Below are positions 1 through 11,400 of a DNA stretch of 64,000 nucleotides, one piece after another. Source of the stretch: Trichobilharzia regenti. Lineage: Eukaryota; Platyhelminthes; Trematoda; Strigeidida; Schistosomatidae. The stretch spans positions 85,472,903 through 85,536,902 of the forward strand of contig OX235262.1 of NCBI GenBank assembly GCA_944472135.2, read 5' to 3'. A model generated the notes under the pieces. It searched no databases, was not told where the DNA came from, and was given only the letters and a program-made list of their open reading frames with translations. The translations under genes were made by a program, and so were the position numbers. Every line of letters starts with the position of its first letter. The stretch's first letter is position 1.

Positions 1-1400
1 TTTGATGGGATAATGTTGGGTATTTAGTTAGATCTGACTTCTCCAGTCTTTAAATTACAAGATAAAACATACAGGCGAACAGTTGGAGCTCCAGTGGGAT
101 CTCTAATATCCGCTATATTAGCAGATGTATTTATGGATATTCAAGTATTGGTTTGTAGGGATTTGGTTGATTGGTTACAGGATTTCATCATGAACTGACA
201 TCCTGTAACTAATCAACCAACTCCCTACAAACCAATACTTGAATACCAATGAGATGCTCATTGGCGACTGGCCATATTCAGGTAGGTTGTTACCTGGGGT
301 TCCAGTGGGAAGTCGTGACCAGTAGGGCGCAGCACGTCGGGTGTGAGGACAAATACTCGCCGAAAACATTGGCTAGCGGTTGCGCTATATCGTGAATTGG
401 CAGAAGTTAGAATTCATGGGCTGGTCATTGGATTGGGTCCCAATGGCTTAATGGTCTACAAGCTCGCCTTGTAACCAGAAGGTCCTGGGTTCGAATCCCT
501 GTGGGTGCGTACTGCCAAAGAGTCCGAAACTAGGACGAAACAGCTGTCCAATACTCCCAGGTTTTCCAATGGCTCTCTAACTGATTTCAGCTCATGATGA
601 AATCCTGTATTTATGGATATTTAGGAAAGCAAGGCAAAGCAATGGGATCTAGTCCCACTCCTAAGGCATGACTGTGACATGCGGATGGCATTCTGTGTTG
701 AAATTTAAACATATCTATGATTTCACAACAGTACAAACTCACTAGTAAATAGAATCGAGTTCACTTTGGGGTCAGAAAATGGAAAAGATGAATTAGCTGC
801 TATAGATTGCAAAATCAAATGGAAACAAAGTAAATACTAGAATCTATTGGAAACTGTCGTATTTTGACAGATACTTAGACTTTGAATCATCTCACCCGAA
901 ATCATTAAAGGTGAACCTAGTCAGATGTTTAAGTAAGGCAGTCAGGAGTCTGACCAGTAGGTCAAGAAATCTAGATTTTTAAAAATCATACAAATATGTG
1001 AAAAAATACTACTGAATAACCACCCAGCAGAATCCATTCAAAAGTTTATCAAGGCCAACAAGAAAAATATGAGTAGTAGTTTAAATGACACAAATAATTC
1101 AGACAAGAAATCCAAATTCTTGATAGTGACACGACATGAGGAAAGAAAATCACAGGTCTTACACAGGATTCTTAGTAAGACTAGAATTAGGTCATCATTC
1201 AAACAAAACAACTCAATTTGAGATAGACTTTACTGACATGAGGACCTGACAGAACAAATTAGGTAGGTAAATGTGATGGCTGTTAGACCAATTACATAGG
1301 CCAAACTAGTAGATCGTGATCAATTAGGTTACTAGAGCATAGAAATTTATATAGATCTAGAATACTTGACCATTCTAAGTTTTAGGACAGGATTCGAACC
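1..1400 (+). pseudogene. Penelope-like retroelement relic (RT to GIY-YIG), split by a SINE
   Basis: Frameshifted remains of a Penelope-like element. At about 84-141 a frame reads GAPVGSLISA followed by ADVFMD, the Penelope reverse-transcriptase motif normally seen as (A)MGSPVSP..AN.FME. About 1.1 kb further on, at 1287-1316, the frame reads TNYIGQTSR, the YIG core of a GIY-YIG endonuclease, which in this family follows the RT. The order RT then GIY-YIG on one strand supports a single old insertion. Stops and frame changes show that it is dead. A 464-bp SINE-like element (142-605) interrupts the RT. The 5' part lies outside the window. Confidence 0.7.
142..605 (+). mobile_element. Family II tRNA/hammerhead SINE, copy 1, with 16-bp target-site duplication
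   Basis: A 464-bp insertion flanked by the exact 16-bp repeat TGTATTTATGGATATT (126-141 and 606-621), inside a PLE reverse transcriptase. It has a tRNA-like head with an A-box-like stretch near 444-455 and a perfect B box GGTTCGAATCC at 488-498, then a hammerhead-like stretch at 509-554. The hammerhead core is damaged (CCAAAGA instead of CTGANGA), but the GAAA and the 8-nt palindrome ACAGCTGT are kept. The first ~42 bp (142-183) are an inverted copy of about 198-241, so the 5' end folds back. The name family II is mine. Confidence 0.8.
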
Positions 1401-2192
1401 CAAGATTGATTGTCACTTCCATATTTTCCTTACCATGTAAAATACATTTTGACTGCGTCCGATAGTGGAAATTAAACTTAAATTCACATTAAAGTTATCA
1501 TTGAAGATGTTGTTTTGAAGCATTGCAATTAAACTATCCAGCTTAGGAGGGAACAAAACTACACCAAAAATATCCACTTGAGCTACAAATCCTCTTCACC
1601 ATTCAGATTATGTCTTTTAATGCGATTTTCAATCATTTCAACTGGATACTGTCTACAGAATATTCGTTAGAGATGGACTTTTTAAATCTCTAAGAGAATC
1701 ACTCATGCCTTACCTAGTCAGCTGAAAGAGACAGTCATTCCCCTGAATGGTTATATATTTTTATAGACAGATGTGAAAACTACTTCTGTATGGTTAATCA
1801 ACACAACCAGTGAAAAACTAGTGCTCATCATAATTATCAAATATTATGGACAATTTTTTTTAGATTTCTGGTTTGTAATTTGGTTAAGTGATATCACATC
1901 CAATATTACTTTGATAAACTCGAACAAAGCAAGAACAACAATTGTAACAGGATAATATGAGCTCATCTTTTATTATTTAATCAAAGATTCTTCTCAACTG
2001 GTTACAACCTGAACGATAAAAAATATGAATTACATTAAAGATTTGAACATACTTTTCCATGATCATAAGGAGTAATTGGTAGGAATTAAAAGTAACATCA
2101 GTTCGAAATGATTTAACTGATTAGGAGTTACAAACACTGACTATTTATAGAATAATTAGACACTTAGGCTTGGAAACAAAAAACAGGGTTGC

Positions 2193-2238
<46 letters not shown>

Positions 2239-2410
2239 ACAAGGTTTAGCTAGGAAAAGCATAACAAAAAAGTAGATTACGTAACTAAAGAAAACGTCTT
2301 ATCTAATAGCCAACAGAGAAATGGAAAGAAAAGAAACAAGGTAGGGTGAGTCATGTTTTCTAAACATGAAAAAGGTGACTCATGAAAGTTGCATATTTTT
2401 TGTTATCACC
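1401..2410. other. No gene seen; AT-rich, includes a (TA)n tract
   Basis: I see no convincing coding frame. A pure TA dinucleotide tract of about 42 bp lies at 2194-2235. The stretch lies between two Penelope-like relics of opposite orientation and may contain their decayed flanks. Confidence 0.5.
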
Positions 2411-2985
2411 AGGGCAGTGCAAGATTCACCACTGTCTCTTTCTGTGTACATAGATTTAGTTTAAGTCGTTTGATGGTAATTGCTTCAGCAAAGCGTAGCA
2501 AGCTAGGTTTCTTTTGCTTGTTGATTATTTTGAACGGCTTCAGGTTGTCTACAATATGACCAGTGTCCAATAGATGACGAGCAATCGCACTGTTTAATGC
2601 ATGCTCGTGGACCTTTCAGTCTCAGGTTCTTTGGTATGTGTTCATAAATGCGGACAATAATCCTTCCGTCTGTTCTTCCAATGTATGGGCTTTGGCATGT
2701 ACATGTAAATTGGTAGACACAGTTGGAGGTAACATGAGGTGGGTATTTGTCTACTTTTGATTGTCTCAAACAACTAGTTATTTGTTGAACACATACAAGC
2801 TTGGAGGCTACATATGTTCTTTTCAGGGCACCGTCCAGTCTGCATCTTATTCTACTAGTAGTATCATCATTTTTGATTGAAAGCTGTAGAAAGATAGGCT
2901 TTTTCTCTACTATGCTGCTTTTCACTTTTTCAACATGATGCCTACCATACTTGTCGATGAACAGTTCAAAAACAGTCATAATCAA
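2411..2985 (-). pseudogene. Penelope-like element 3' fragment with GIY-YIG endonuclease domain
   Basis: The minus strand from 2985 to 2503 is open for 160 codons. It carries the linker typical of Penelope-like elements (KKPIFLQLSIK, then RLDGALKRTYVASKL), then CVYQFTCTCQSPYIGRTDGR and YEHIPKNLRLKG, a GIY-YIG nuclease core. After about 2503 the frame is lost. A different frame (about 2489-2411) ends FAEAITIKRLK...NLALPW*, the normal C-terminus, also seen at 39654 and 45165. One or more frameshifts therefore separate the core from its end. The endonuclease nicks DNA for target-primed insertion in intact elements; this copy is broken. Confidence 0.75.
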
Positions 2986-3424
2986 GCAGTTATTTTATTC
3001 AAATTTTGGGTTACTTCAGCAGTGCGTACTTATCAGACTTCAAGGAATCCAGACCGGAACCATCAGTTGATTAAACCAAATACTTTTCTATTAAAACAAT
3101 TGGATACATTTTGTTAAATTCTGACAATGTGAGATATAACACAATCTAATGTGGCCAGTGTATATGTGTCCTCATATATGACTTTATAGATGTCATGCCT
3201 AACGAATTAATCTTTTTTTTGTCACTAATATGCAGTAGATTGATATTTAGATGTTACGTCTATGTGAACCAAATTGATTCTGACCTGAATTTATCTGATT
3301 TTCAACTAATAAGTTAGTGATCAAACCTCATTATACTATCAGATGCATTCAAATTCCCTTTGGATAGCTTATACAATAAGCAGTGTACAAGTTGTGCCCT
3401 AAAGTAACACCATATAAGTTGGTG

Positions 3425-3600
3425 AATGTGCTTAGCAGTGGAATCTAGGATGTGAATTTCATCCCATCTAGAACCTGTCAACTAGATGTACTTGCAATCC
3501 CCAGTGGGTAATGGTGTTCCTACTAAAACTCGAACTAAGCACTAGCCGTTTCAAACTCCACAGCACTATCCACTAGGTCATTAGAGCTACCTGTTTTACA
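3425..3600 (-). mobile_element. Smα-like (family I) tRNA/hammerhead repeat, decayed
   Basis: Read on the minus strand, a tRNA-like head (near 3515-3600, with TTCGAG as B-box remnant) is followed by a hammerhead-like segment at 3443-3487. Stem I is a perfect ATCTAG/CTAGAT pair and GATGAAATTCACATC keeps the GAAA and the cleavage side. The catalytic core is changed (TTGACAG for CTGACGA). Schistosome Smα repeats with a pol III head and a hammerhead are known. This copy is too mutated to be expected to cleave. Confidence 0.6.
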
Positions 3601-3699
3601 ATAGGTAATGGTTATTATTTCATTTAGCTAGTTTTGTTTTTCCTGTTGGCTGACTGTACCAAAATGTTTAGTGTTTGTTGACATATCGGCGCTTAGTAT

Positions 3700-3765
3700 A
3701 GACGTCCAGCTGGTATGTCTCAAACGGGGTGAAATGCATATTCTGGATTCCACTACTAGTCACCA
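3700..3765 (+). repeat. Smα-like hammerhead relic
   Basis: Plus-strand TCCAG (3705-3709) and CTGGA (3743-3747) can form stem I. Between them lie CTGGTAT in place of the CTGACGA core, GTCTCAAAC and GTGAAATGC. The following GGATTCCACTACTAGTCAC resembles the 3' flank of schistosome hammerheads. No tRNA-like head was found nearby. Confidence 0.45.
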
Positions 3766-3929
3766 TCCAATAAATAACATCATGTTAACTCTTAAATGTC
3801 TTCGTGACATCCATACTAAAATCCGACACGTCGACAGAAGCTGAACATCTCTCGACCCAATCAATCAACAGTAAAGACGAAACTGATTTAAAGAGTTAAA
3901 TTAATATTCTTAATTTTTTCTTGGATTCT

Positions 3930-4690
3930 GAGGGGAACATTGAGTTCCAACAGCACATCTCCATTTCATCCTATTATATGCAGACGTCTCTCTAGCTCTC
4001 ATCTCCTCCTCATACGACTTTCACTGCATCACCTTCAGATACCGAACTCGTCACATCCCATTCGGGTTCCACTCGAAGGTCTGGAGCACTATGTTACTCT
4101 GTGGTCTCCTCTGAGTGTTTTCTGTAACTCCCCATTTTCTTCGCCATATTTTCTTAGGCAACTAGTAGGTTCATCGTTAGTTTTTTTCTCAGAGTTTTTT
4201 GTTTCTAGTTCTTTCTGACCATCTAATCTTCATTATCAAGTTGGAGAAAATAGCTATTGACAAAAGTTTGAAGCCTATTCGAAATGCTTCTCGTGACGCT
4301 TAGACCAAGTTTCTAACCCATGTAGAAGAACTGACTAAACATTAATGTGTTGTTAATGCTGAGTGAAGAAGATTTCCAAATTGATTTTGGAGTGATGAGG
4401 GTCTGTATTGCCTTTCTGATTCTGCATATAACATCGCCATCCATACTGCCTATTTATTTTAAATGATGCTGCCTAGATAGTGATTGGTGCTTGTTATTCT
4501 TGTTTGGTTATCCTCACCACCTCCATTTTCTCCATGTTCACTTGAAGTCCTGTCTTTGCTACCATCCTCTTCTATCATCTTGTTGGTTTCCGCCTATAAG
4601 TCTTCGAGTTTCTGTGACATTAGACATATACTATCCTCGAAGTCCAGATCTTTTAAGTCTAGTGACAGACAGATAAATCTTAATGTAAAC
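3930..4690 (-). pseudogene. RTE-2 (SR2-like) non-LTR retrotransposon relic
   Basis: Read on the minus strand, about 4660-4500 encodes LDFEDSICLMSQKLEDL, a decayed version of the RT motif LDFADDICLISHKLEDM that is better preserved at 42985-43040. The lower-coordinate part (about 4110-3930) matches the 3' coding end of the same family (equivalent to RQALEWNPEGKR). Many stops. No function expected. Confidence 0.55.
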
Positions 4691-4768
4691 TGATATTATG
4701 TAATATTATGAAAATATTATAAAAATAATTATTGCCCAAAAATATTTCAACTTCTAAAACTCTTATCC

Positions 4769-4894
4769 GGGTTCGAATCTCAGAAGAGACATGAGTTGCT
4801 TGAAGGTTGCATATACGCCTTGCTGATGAGTGCCAACTAGCAGGAAACCTAGGTCCAAGGCATCTCGAGGATTGCCTCTAACCATCTAATACCA
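4769..4894 (+). mobile_element. Family III hammerhead SINE, 5'-truncated, 13-bp target-site duplication
   Basis: A 126-bp insertion flanked by the exact 13-bp repeat AAAACTCTTATCC (4756-4768 and 4895-4907). It begins at a B-box-like GGGTTCGAATCTC, so the tRNA-like head is truncated, continues through a hammerhead (4817-4861) and ends in a tail ACCATCTAATACCA. Further copies sit near 7868-8039 and 57925-58085, and the tail is shared. I do not recognise a published name for this family. Confidence 0.75.
4817..4861 (+). ncRNA. Hammerhead ribozyme, family III, near-intact
   Basis: Type I hammerhead layout. Stem I is GCCTTG (4817-4822) with CAAGGC (4856-4861), a perfect 6 bp. The core CTGATGA is at 4823-4829. 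Stem II is GTGC...GCAG around a CAACTA loop, with the first pair a G-G mismatch; the copy at 58006 has GCAC, which would restore it. GAAA is at 4844-4847. Stem III is the 8-nt palindrome ACCTAGGT (4847-4854), and the cleavage triplet is GTC ending at 4855. All core bases are present. The weak stem II pair may lower activity. An 8-nt palindromic stem III suggests cleavage as a dimer, as is known for Smα hammerheads. Confidence 0.7.
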
Positions 4895-5634
4895 AAAACT
4901 CTTATCCACCTGAATAGAGTACGTGGCCTGGTTAAAATGGTCTCAAAACAATCATTTGAAAGGTAAACGAAAAAATCTATATTCAACATTCTTTGGTTGG
5001 TAGTTTTGTGAATAAAATAATTTTCTGGTGAGAAATGTATTCATTCACATTATATAACATCAACTACCCATGACAATTATCTTTCTTAATATTCCTTTTC
5101 AATATCTCTAAAAGTGAATAAACTATTCATTCCAGAATATAGTATAACTTTTTTAAATACTAATAATAATAATAATTATTATTATTCTAGATTATCCGAT
5201 TCTATAACTTTGTTTTTTTTTTTAATTAAATAAATAAATGATAGAAAGTATTAGATCATAATATGAAAAGTACTCAATACACTTTGAATAAGTTATTCTG
5301 TTATCAGAGTTCATCTATTTTTATAAATAAACTTTCATAACAGTTTCGTTTTGTATAACTAACTAATTAACTAACTAACTCGCATAAACAATCGATGGAT
5401 GGTCTCCCTCTTTCATATCATATAATTTGTACTAATAGAATTAAATTATAAACTGATGCAACTAGTATTTATTGTTCTAAATTTAAAGTTATTATTGTGA
5501 TACTACATAATAATAGAATAAGTAATGAAATTAATTATCAATAAAGAGTTAGTACTCAGATTATAGGATCTCTCTTCGGATTTTGATTTATTTCAATACA
5601 GATTTTGTCACAAACTAAAATCGGTTTGGGAATC

Positions 5635-5790
5635 ACTGAAAACTAGGACAATTGTGTTTGTTCTAGTTTGGGATCCCTCCGTAGGATGCAATCATAGTCA
5701 CATCAGAGACTGAATTCAGGACCTTCAGGTAAAAAGATCAGTTAGTTGATCATTTGGTCACTGAGTCAGGACTCAATGAAGAGACCCGTG
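5635..5790 (-). repeat. Decayed family II tRNA/hammerhead SINE
   Basis: The order of remnants matches minus-strand copies elsewhere: end of the 3' arm (GAATCACTGAAAAC), hammerhead region (CTAGTTTGGGATCC), then the head region ending in GACTCAATGAAGAG. The core and boxes are badly eroded. Confidence 0.4.
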
Positions 5791-5805
5791 AATTCTTTTG
5801 TTTAC

Positions 5806-6705
5806 TCCTTCACGTTCCCAGTGGATCATAGGACTCCAAGCTAGAGTCTTGAAGTTTTTGTAGCAGTGGTGTTGATTTTTAAAGGATAGGGTTGCTAGCC
5901 CTATGCCCACCCAACTTTTCCTCTTTACCAGTCTCACTGCCGGCTTAGCAAGGCAAAGGAGTGTGGTGAGAGCAGGCTGCTAGCCAATTGGTAGACATTA
6001 ATTTACGTCAATGTCTAGGTCACTAATGTTGGCCGTGAGAAAATATGAACAAGGCTGATTCAACAACCAATCACAGCAGACTCAACGTGAGCAAATAAGA
6101 TTCGCAGATATATGGCTTAACTTTCCGAGAAACCAGAAACAACCAATCAGAAGACTGTGTTTGTCTGCTCGAATAGGCTATAATAATGTACATGAAATAT
6201 ATATAAATGCGTGCTGATTTCCGTAATAAAAGGATCTGTTGCCGGCCCTTGTCCTCTGTTGTTACATTTGGTGTCGCTGCTTACCGACAAATGGAAAGCC
6301 TATGCCCTGCAGTTTTTGATGGAGACATATGGATCTTCGGGCAGGACTTTAAGGCTCCTGCACAGCTGAGTGGCGTCCAAGATCTGTCAGCGATGAAGCT
6401 GCTACTTGGGACTCTGCTGGGAGGTCGGGCGAAAGCAGCATATGAAAGTGAGCCGAAATACTGACGAATGTTCGACAGGGTCAGGCAAACAGTTTCCAAA
6501 GTGGGAAGGACCATATATGGTCACTTCGAGATGGGGTTACGCAGACACAATCGCAATGGCGAACAAGGAGAAGCGCGTGAACGTCAGCGAGCTCCAGAAA
6601 TGGGTACACTCTTCAGTCGTTACAGGAGTGCATCGGCCGGAGATCGAACCCCGAACCATATGCATGGTCGGTGAGTGTCCTAACTGCTGTGCCAGGGATG
6701 CACTC
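5806..6705 (-). mobile_element. Family B tRNA-derived SINE, split by an LTR-element insertion
   Basis: Minus-strand SINE in two parts. 5806-5963 is the 3' body and tail (TTCCCAGTGGATCATAGG..., GGGTTGCTAGCC...). 6625-6705 is the tRNA-like head (GGAGATCGAACCCCG as B box; GCTGTGCCAGGG as A-box side). The two halves are contiguous once 5964-6624 is removed, and GGAGTG is duplicated at 5958-5963 and 6625-6630. The uninterrupted family is about 230 bp, as at 41304, 48553 and 53934. Confidence 0.7.
5964..6624 (+). mobile_element. Deletion derivative of a Ty3/gypsy-like LTR retrotransposon
   Basis: A 661-bp insertion that starts TG and ends CA, flanked by a 5-6 bp duplication (GGAGTG). About 5964-6269 looks like a 5' LTR: CTATAATAATG and ATATATATAAATG as TATA-like signals, AATAAAA near 6225, ending TGTTGTTACA. 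It is followed by TTTGGTGTCGCTGC, a possible primer-binding site. Then comes a gag-like start (MESLCPAVFDGDIWIFG at 6291) and, fused almost directly, an integrase C-terminal GPY motif (KWEGPYMVTSRWGYADTI, about 6499-6552). Protease, RT, RNase H and the integrase core are missing, and no full 3' LTR is present. Assignment to Ty3/gypsy rests on the GPY motif. Confidence 0.6.
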
Positions 6706-7865
6706 CCAGGAATTCTAAGTTTCGTTAATTTGATTACTTTGGAAATTATTTATGGATAGTTGATGTGATGTAATCTAATGGTGGTGTTTAGGACTTCTGA
6801 GGTCCTGATTAAAAGAAGAAATTCTTTTCAATGAATCAGTTATCAAACTGATTAGTCGTATACATACACTTCATTTTTTTAATTTTAATGTGAATTGTGA
6901 CGAAACATTTGTGGTTATAATCACTATACTGAGGTTACGAATAGGCGAAACCAGAGGTTATAAAAATCCCAATAATTGAACATCTATTCGACACTGATCA
7001 TCTTATATTCACAACCTCTCTCTCTCTCTGCTTAACGTTATCCTAGAAGCAAAAGCGAAATCTAAGCAGATCATTACCTATTCTGATCATCGGTAGTGCT
7101 GAAGTTTTAGGCATAGAAATAGAGAAGCCAGAGCTCTTTTTACGGAAGTTCTCTTCGACCACACCTACTTTCATGGTCTTAGTTCATCTATGTTGAGTGA
7201 TTTTAATCCCCACCTCTTCTTCAGCCTTATTGTTTCTTCCTTTTGTTTGGTTAATTTGTTTATCCACCGTCTATTACTTCTGTTATTATTATTATTTTCA
7301 CTTTGAACAGTGACCTGTGTTAACTCAATTATCAGTCTTTATTAATTTAGTTCAATATGATTTTTGTAATGTTATCTTGTTAAGCTTTTTAACTTGTTAA
7401 GTAATTTAATTTAATTACCTACTAAACTTATTAATTTTATACCGTTTTCTACACATGCCATAAACTATTTTATCTATTGCATAATCCAATTTGCTGTCAC
7501 TTGATATTTAACTATGGTTATAATGACAAACATTCAGTCACAATATAAATTATTACTGTTTTTATAAAGCAAATGTATGAGTGTATAGCTTGATAATAAT
7601 TTCGTTGAAAAGATACTCTCTTCTGAATTCCCTGTTCTAATGTTTTAAATGTCCTAAAAGGAATTTCCCCTGAAATACAATATTCATATAACTAAGTCAA
7701 TCAGTAGAATTTACCAGTAAACGAAAGGCATTCAAATAAATTAAGAATTTGGAATTTGGACACTGAAATAAAAATATAATTTCACATTAGATAAGCTCGT
7801 TTGATACAACACACGGTGATACAGTATTAATAACTGAATGATTATCAAATCATCAGGACAGGTAG
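6706..7865. other. No gene seen
   Basis: AT-rich sequence with a short (CT)n tract around 7013-7031. No coding frame, RNA gene or recognisable repeat supported. Confidence 0.5.
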
Positions 7866-7867
7866 TC

Positions 7868-8039
7868 AGTTTCCAACCCGAATATCTTAATGGTGACATC
7901 TTTGATTATAGCACTGAGTGATGCGGACTTGAATCCCCTCAAGGCTTCAAATACGCTTTGCTGATGAGAGGCAACCTGCACCAGACCTAGACTCGTAATT
8001 TCTTGTAAATCCTCTACAACCATCTAACATAAAAATGGC
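7868..8039 (+). repeat. Decayed family III tRNA/hammerhead SINE
   Basis: Shares with the copy at 4769 the order head (TCTTAATGGTGACATC, then ACTTGAATCCCC), ACGCTTTGCTGATGAG, ACCTAGACTC, and the tail CAACCATCTAACATAA. The CTGATGA core survives at about 7961-7967, but GAAA has become CAGA and stem II is lost. It retains more of the tRNA-like head than the truncated copy at 4769. Confidence 0.55.
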
Positions 8040-8051
8040 TAACATCCAGTA

Positions 8052-8450
8052 TTTTCCATAGCTGGTTCGTAAGGAATAGATTTGTTTTTACGAGTTGATC
8101 ACGGATATCAAATATTGAAAATTAACCTGATGCTCGCTAGTGACTTTCTACAGGATGGATATTCCTGGAGTTCCAGTGGGAAGACATGATCAGTGAGGAT
8201 GGATTTCTCACCGATAACATTGGTTGGGGTCGCGCTAAATGCATCACGAAATGGTAGAAATCAGAATTCATGCGCTGGCCATTGAATCTGGTCCCAGTGG
8301 ATGAATGGTATACGAGCTTGCCTTGTGGACGGAAGGTCTTGGGTTCGAACTCCGTAGTGTGGGTGCGTACTGCCGATGATTCCCAAACTAGGATGAAACA
8401 GCTGTCCAGTACTCCCTGGTGGTTTTCAATATCAATCCGTGATCAACTCG
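8052..8450 (+). mobile_element. Family IIb tRNA/hammerhead SINE with inverted ends, 12-bp target-site duplication
   Basis: A 399-bp insertion flanked by exact TAACATCCAGTA (8040-8051 and 8451-8462). Plus-strand tRNA-like head: A box TGGATGAATGG near 8298, B box GGTTCGAACTCC near 8342. Hammerhead at 8367-8412: stem I GTACTG/CAGTAC, GAAA, palindrome ACAGCTGT, triplet GTC. The core is CCGATGA (8373-8379), so the usual U4 is C. The same change recurs in the copies at 37125 and 60841, marking subfamily IIb. Both ends carry CGAGTTGATCACGG or its complement in inverted orientation. Confidence 0.8.
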
Positions 8451-8462
8451 TAACATCCAGTA

Positions 8463-11400
8463 GAAAATACCTTTACAAACTATGAAATACTTCATTTCCG
8501 TTTATTATATTTATCCTATGGCTGAGAAAACTTTATTCATGTGTCAAATGAGTCGTATTATCTTGCCTCAATTTTAAACCAGCCTTATCTAACTTTTATC
8601 CCAACTGTCTACAATACTTTTATCAAAAAATCTTTCCAAGTTTATGGGAGTGAAAATGAAAATGTAGTACGCTTAAACTACAGATATGTATTCATGAAGT
8701 TAGGCCTGTATCAAAAAACTCCAGCCGGCCTTAATACGATTATTTAACTATTTGATGTAACTGCATTCACAAAGACCAATTTAAAAAGTACACAAACACC
8801 TATTGTCCTTTTTATAACTGATTTCAAACTTATCTGTACATCATCACCGACAAGATCTTATATTGATAACCAATATTTTCTACTCTCTGCTTTCCGAGTG
8901 AAACATAAGGTTTCTAGCTTTAAGGTTTCTGTAGCGGTAGTGTTGTTTCTGCCAGTTCAAAATATACTGATCTGCTTATAAATAAGAATAGAAAGTAGAT
9001 GCATATAGTAGTTTCTTTTATTTATCAAACCCTTCATTTTAAGACTAAAGGTAGGGAATGTTCATTTGTACTATATAAAATATGTGAAACTGATTATCAC
9101 GCATAAATCATTAAGCAACCTGGATTATACTCAAAGCGTATGTGATTCAAATGCTTTGCTTAATAAAACTGACCTTAAATTTCATCACATTCTTAGAAAA
9201 CCAACAAGTATTAGAGTAGTTTGATTAGTTCTGTTTTTAGAGAAAACAACTGTTTTTATAAATCAATAAATTGCAGTTAGTATATACAACGTAACATCAC
9301 TTTTGCGGATAATTCTGAGCGATTACACCTTCTAAATATGTTACAGACTTTGTCTTATAACAGTATTGATTCCACTATTCTTAGATTACATTTATGCATT
9401 GGAATTAGTGTTCACAGCAAAATGAAATTAATTTTAACTGTCTTATCAGAAGGAGTATATCAAGCACTCAGTAACAGGCTATATTTCAGGTATCATGTGG
9501 ACTACAGATGAAATCTACTCAAGTATTTACTAGACATTTTTATAAGAAAAATCTGCTGACAAACAATGAGTAAAGTCAACAATCGGGGGAATAGACATTT
9601 AATTATTTATGTTGGTACCAACAGTCAACCAAGATTAACACAGTTTACAGTAAATGACGTAGAATTTGACAGCTCAATGCTCTACTTTGTTTATGTCTTC
9701 TGGATCATTTGATCTTTAACACTTCTAAGTTAGACTGTACATACAAGACAAAAGAAATGCAGAAGTTTGATGCATTGCAGGAAAAGTCATATGCATTACT
9801 AGACATATGATTCCAAAAGGCTGATTAGTGAGCAAAGAGTGTTTTTTTTCTATAACTTCTCTATCAGATTCTACAGTTTTATTACCATAATTATCACAGA
9901 ATTATTTTTAGTAACATATGATTTTGCCAAATGAAACCTTTTACAATCAACCTCATTTAGAATCCAGAAAGCAGATATGATCCTCATCAACAGTTCTATC
10001 TTTTCGGAAGTTTCTGATTTCACAGGAATCTTACTGATATTAAAGTCAATTTTATTACATACAAATATTAGCGGGAATAAAGATTAAAGATCAAGCAGTG
10101 CTGCACGCATGTTTTATTCTGGTCGCATACTCTTCGCCAGACTCACTAGCAAACGTATAAATATACCAAGTAATTTCAGATCGCGTGACAAACATGCTAC
10201 CACTTATTCTCTTCGTCCAGTAGTTTTAGGATACTTCTGCTTGGTAAGTGGTTAACTGGCACTACGTTTGACCAAAGATCTCTGGTCGTTGGTATCATCC
10301 TTTTGTGAAGCTATGAGTGCTTGCTCTTGGCAACTTGGGGCCTACGAAGAAACAACTTCTCTGCTCTACTTAATTTTCAATGTCCTGCATTTTTATTTAT
10401 CGTTCGTGAAGCATTCTATTAGAAACACTAATTGAATTAACTGTCCATGGAAACAGAAGCCAAATACCTTTGTTTGCAGTCTGTTGATTAGCCTCTTAGA
10501 AACTTTCACTCTTTTAACTGATAGTACCACACAAAGCTCACACTCTGTAATAAATTTTCCGGTAACCATATGAGCAGTAAGAGATCAATAACTTCGATTC
10601 AAATAGCCTACCAATAAAAATGTAGGTCTCCAAACAAGAAAAGAATATTTTACTTGTTTAACCTAAATTTGAATTCGGCTTAGTGGAAAAAGAGGGTCGA
10701 AATATGTTATATACAAACCAATTATTCATTTTGACATTTATAATAGCAGTTCTTTAGCTCAGCATCTTTTCAACCGATAAACTATAGGACCAACGTAGTT
10801 GCCGCTGACTGGTACTTAGCCATTGAGGATGTCTATTCAGACATTTTATTTACTCGCATATTCCGTTCATACAATACGCAATTTTTGGAGTCAGGGTCCG
10901 GGTTTTCATTATCAAGTGCTTAAAGTCCACCAAATCCAATTTTCATTGCGCAAACAGTAGAGGATCTCATAAAAGGGAAACGGAGAGATTCTGCGTGACA
11001 CCTCAAAAGATCCCTTCTAGTCTAAAAACAATATATAAAAGCTGGCGATACAAAAGCGTAGCAAATTCATTTATCTCAATGAACTGCATCAATTGAGGCC
11101 TTGAACTTAAAATTTAGTGAATGAAAATTCGTCACGTAAAGAAAGTGAAAAAAATCACCTCAAATTGCAAATAAAGATTAAAAATGAATACAATGAAACA
11201 GACTCCTATGTTCGAACAGAATAAAGTTGCATTTGCTCAGATACATTGATGGTCAAAGAAAGAGTTCACCAAATAAATAAATCAAACAATCAAAATATTA
11301 CTGCATTCAACAGCCTATGACAGTATTACAGCTAAGAATATTCAAGTTTCCCCATTGAAATATGGAATTCTACTTGAAAAAAACAGAAATCGGAGATCAG

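Noticed and set aside
488..498. Perfect tRNA B box as a sign of a tRNA gene
   Set aside because: The surrounding sequence does not fold into a complete cloverleaf, there is no proper acceptor stem, and the same head recurs in many SINE copies.
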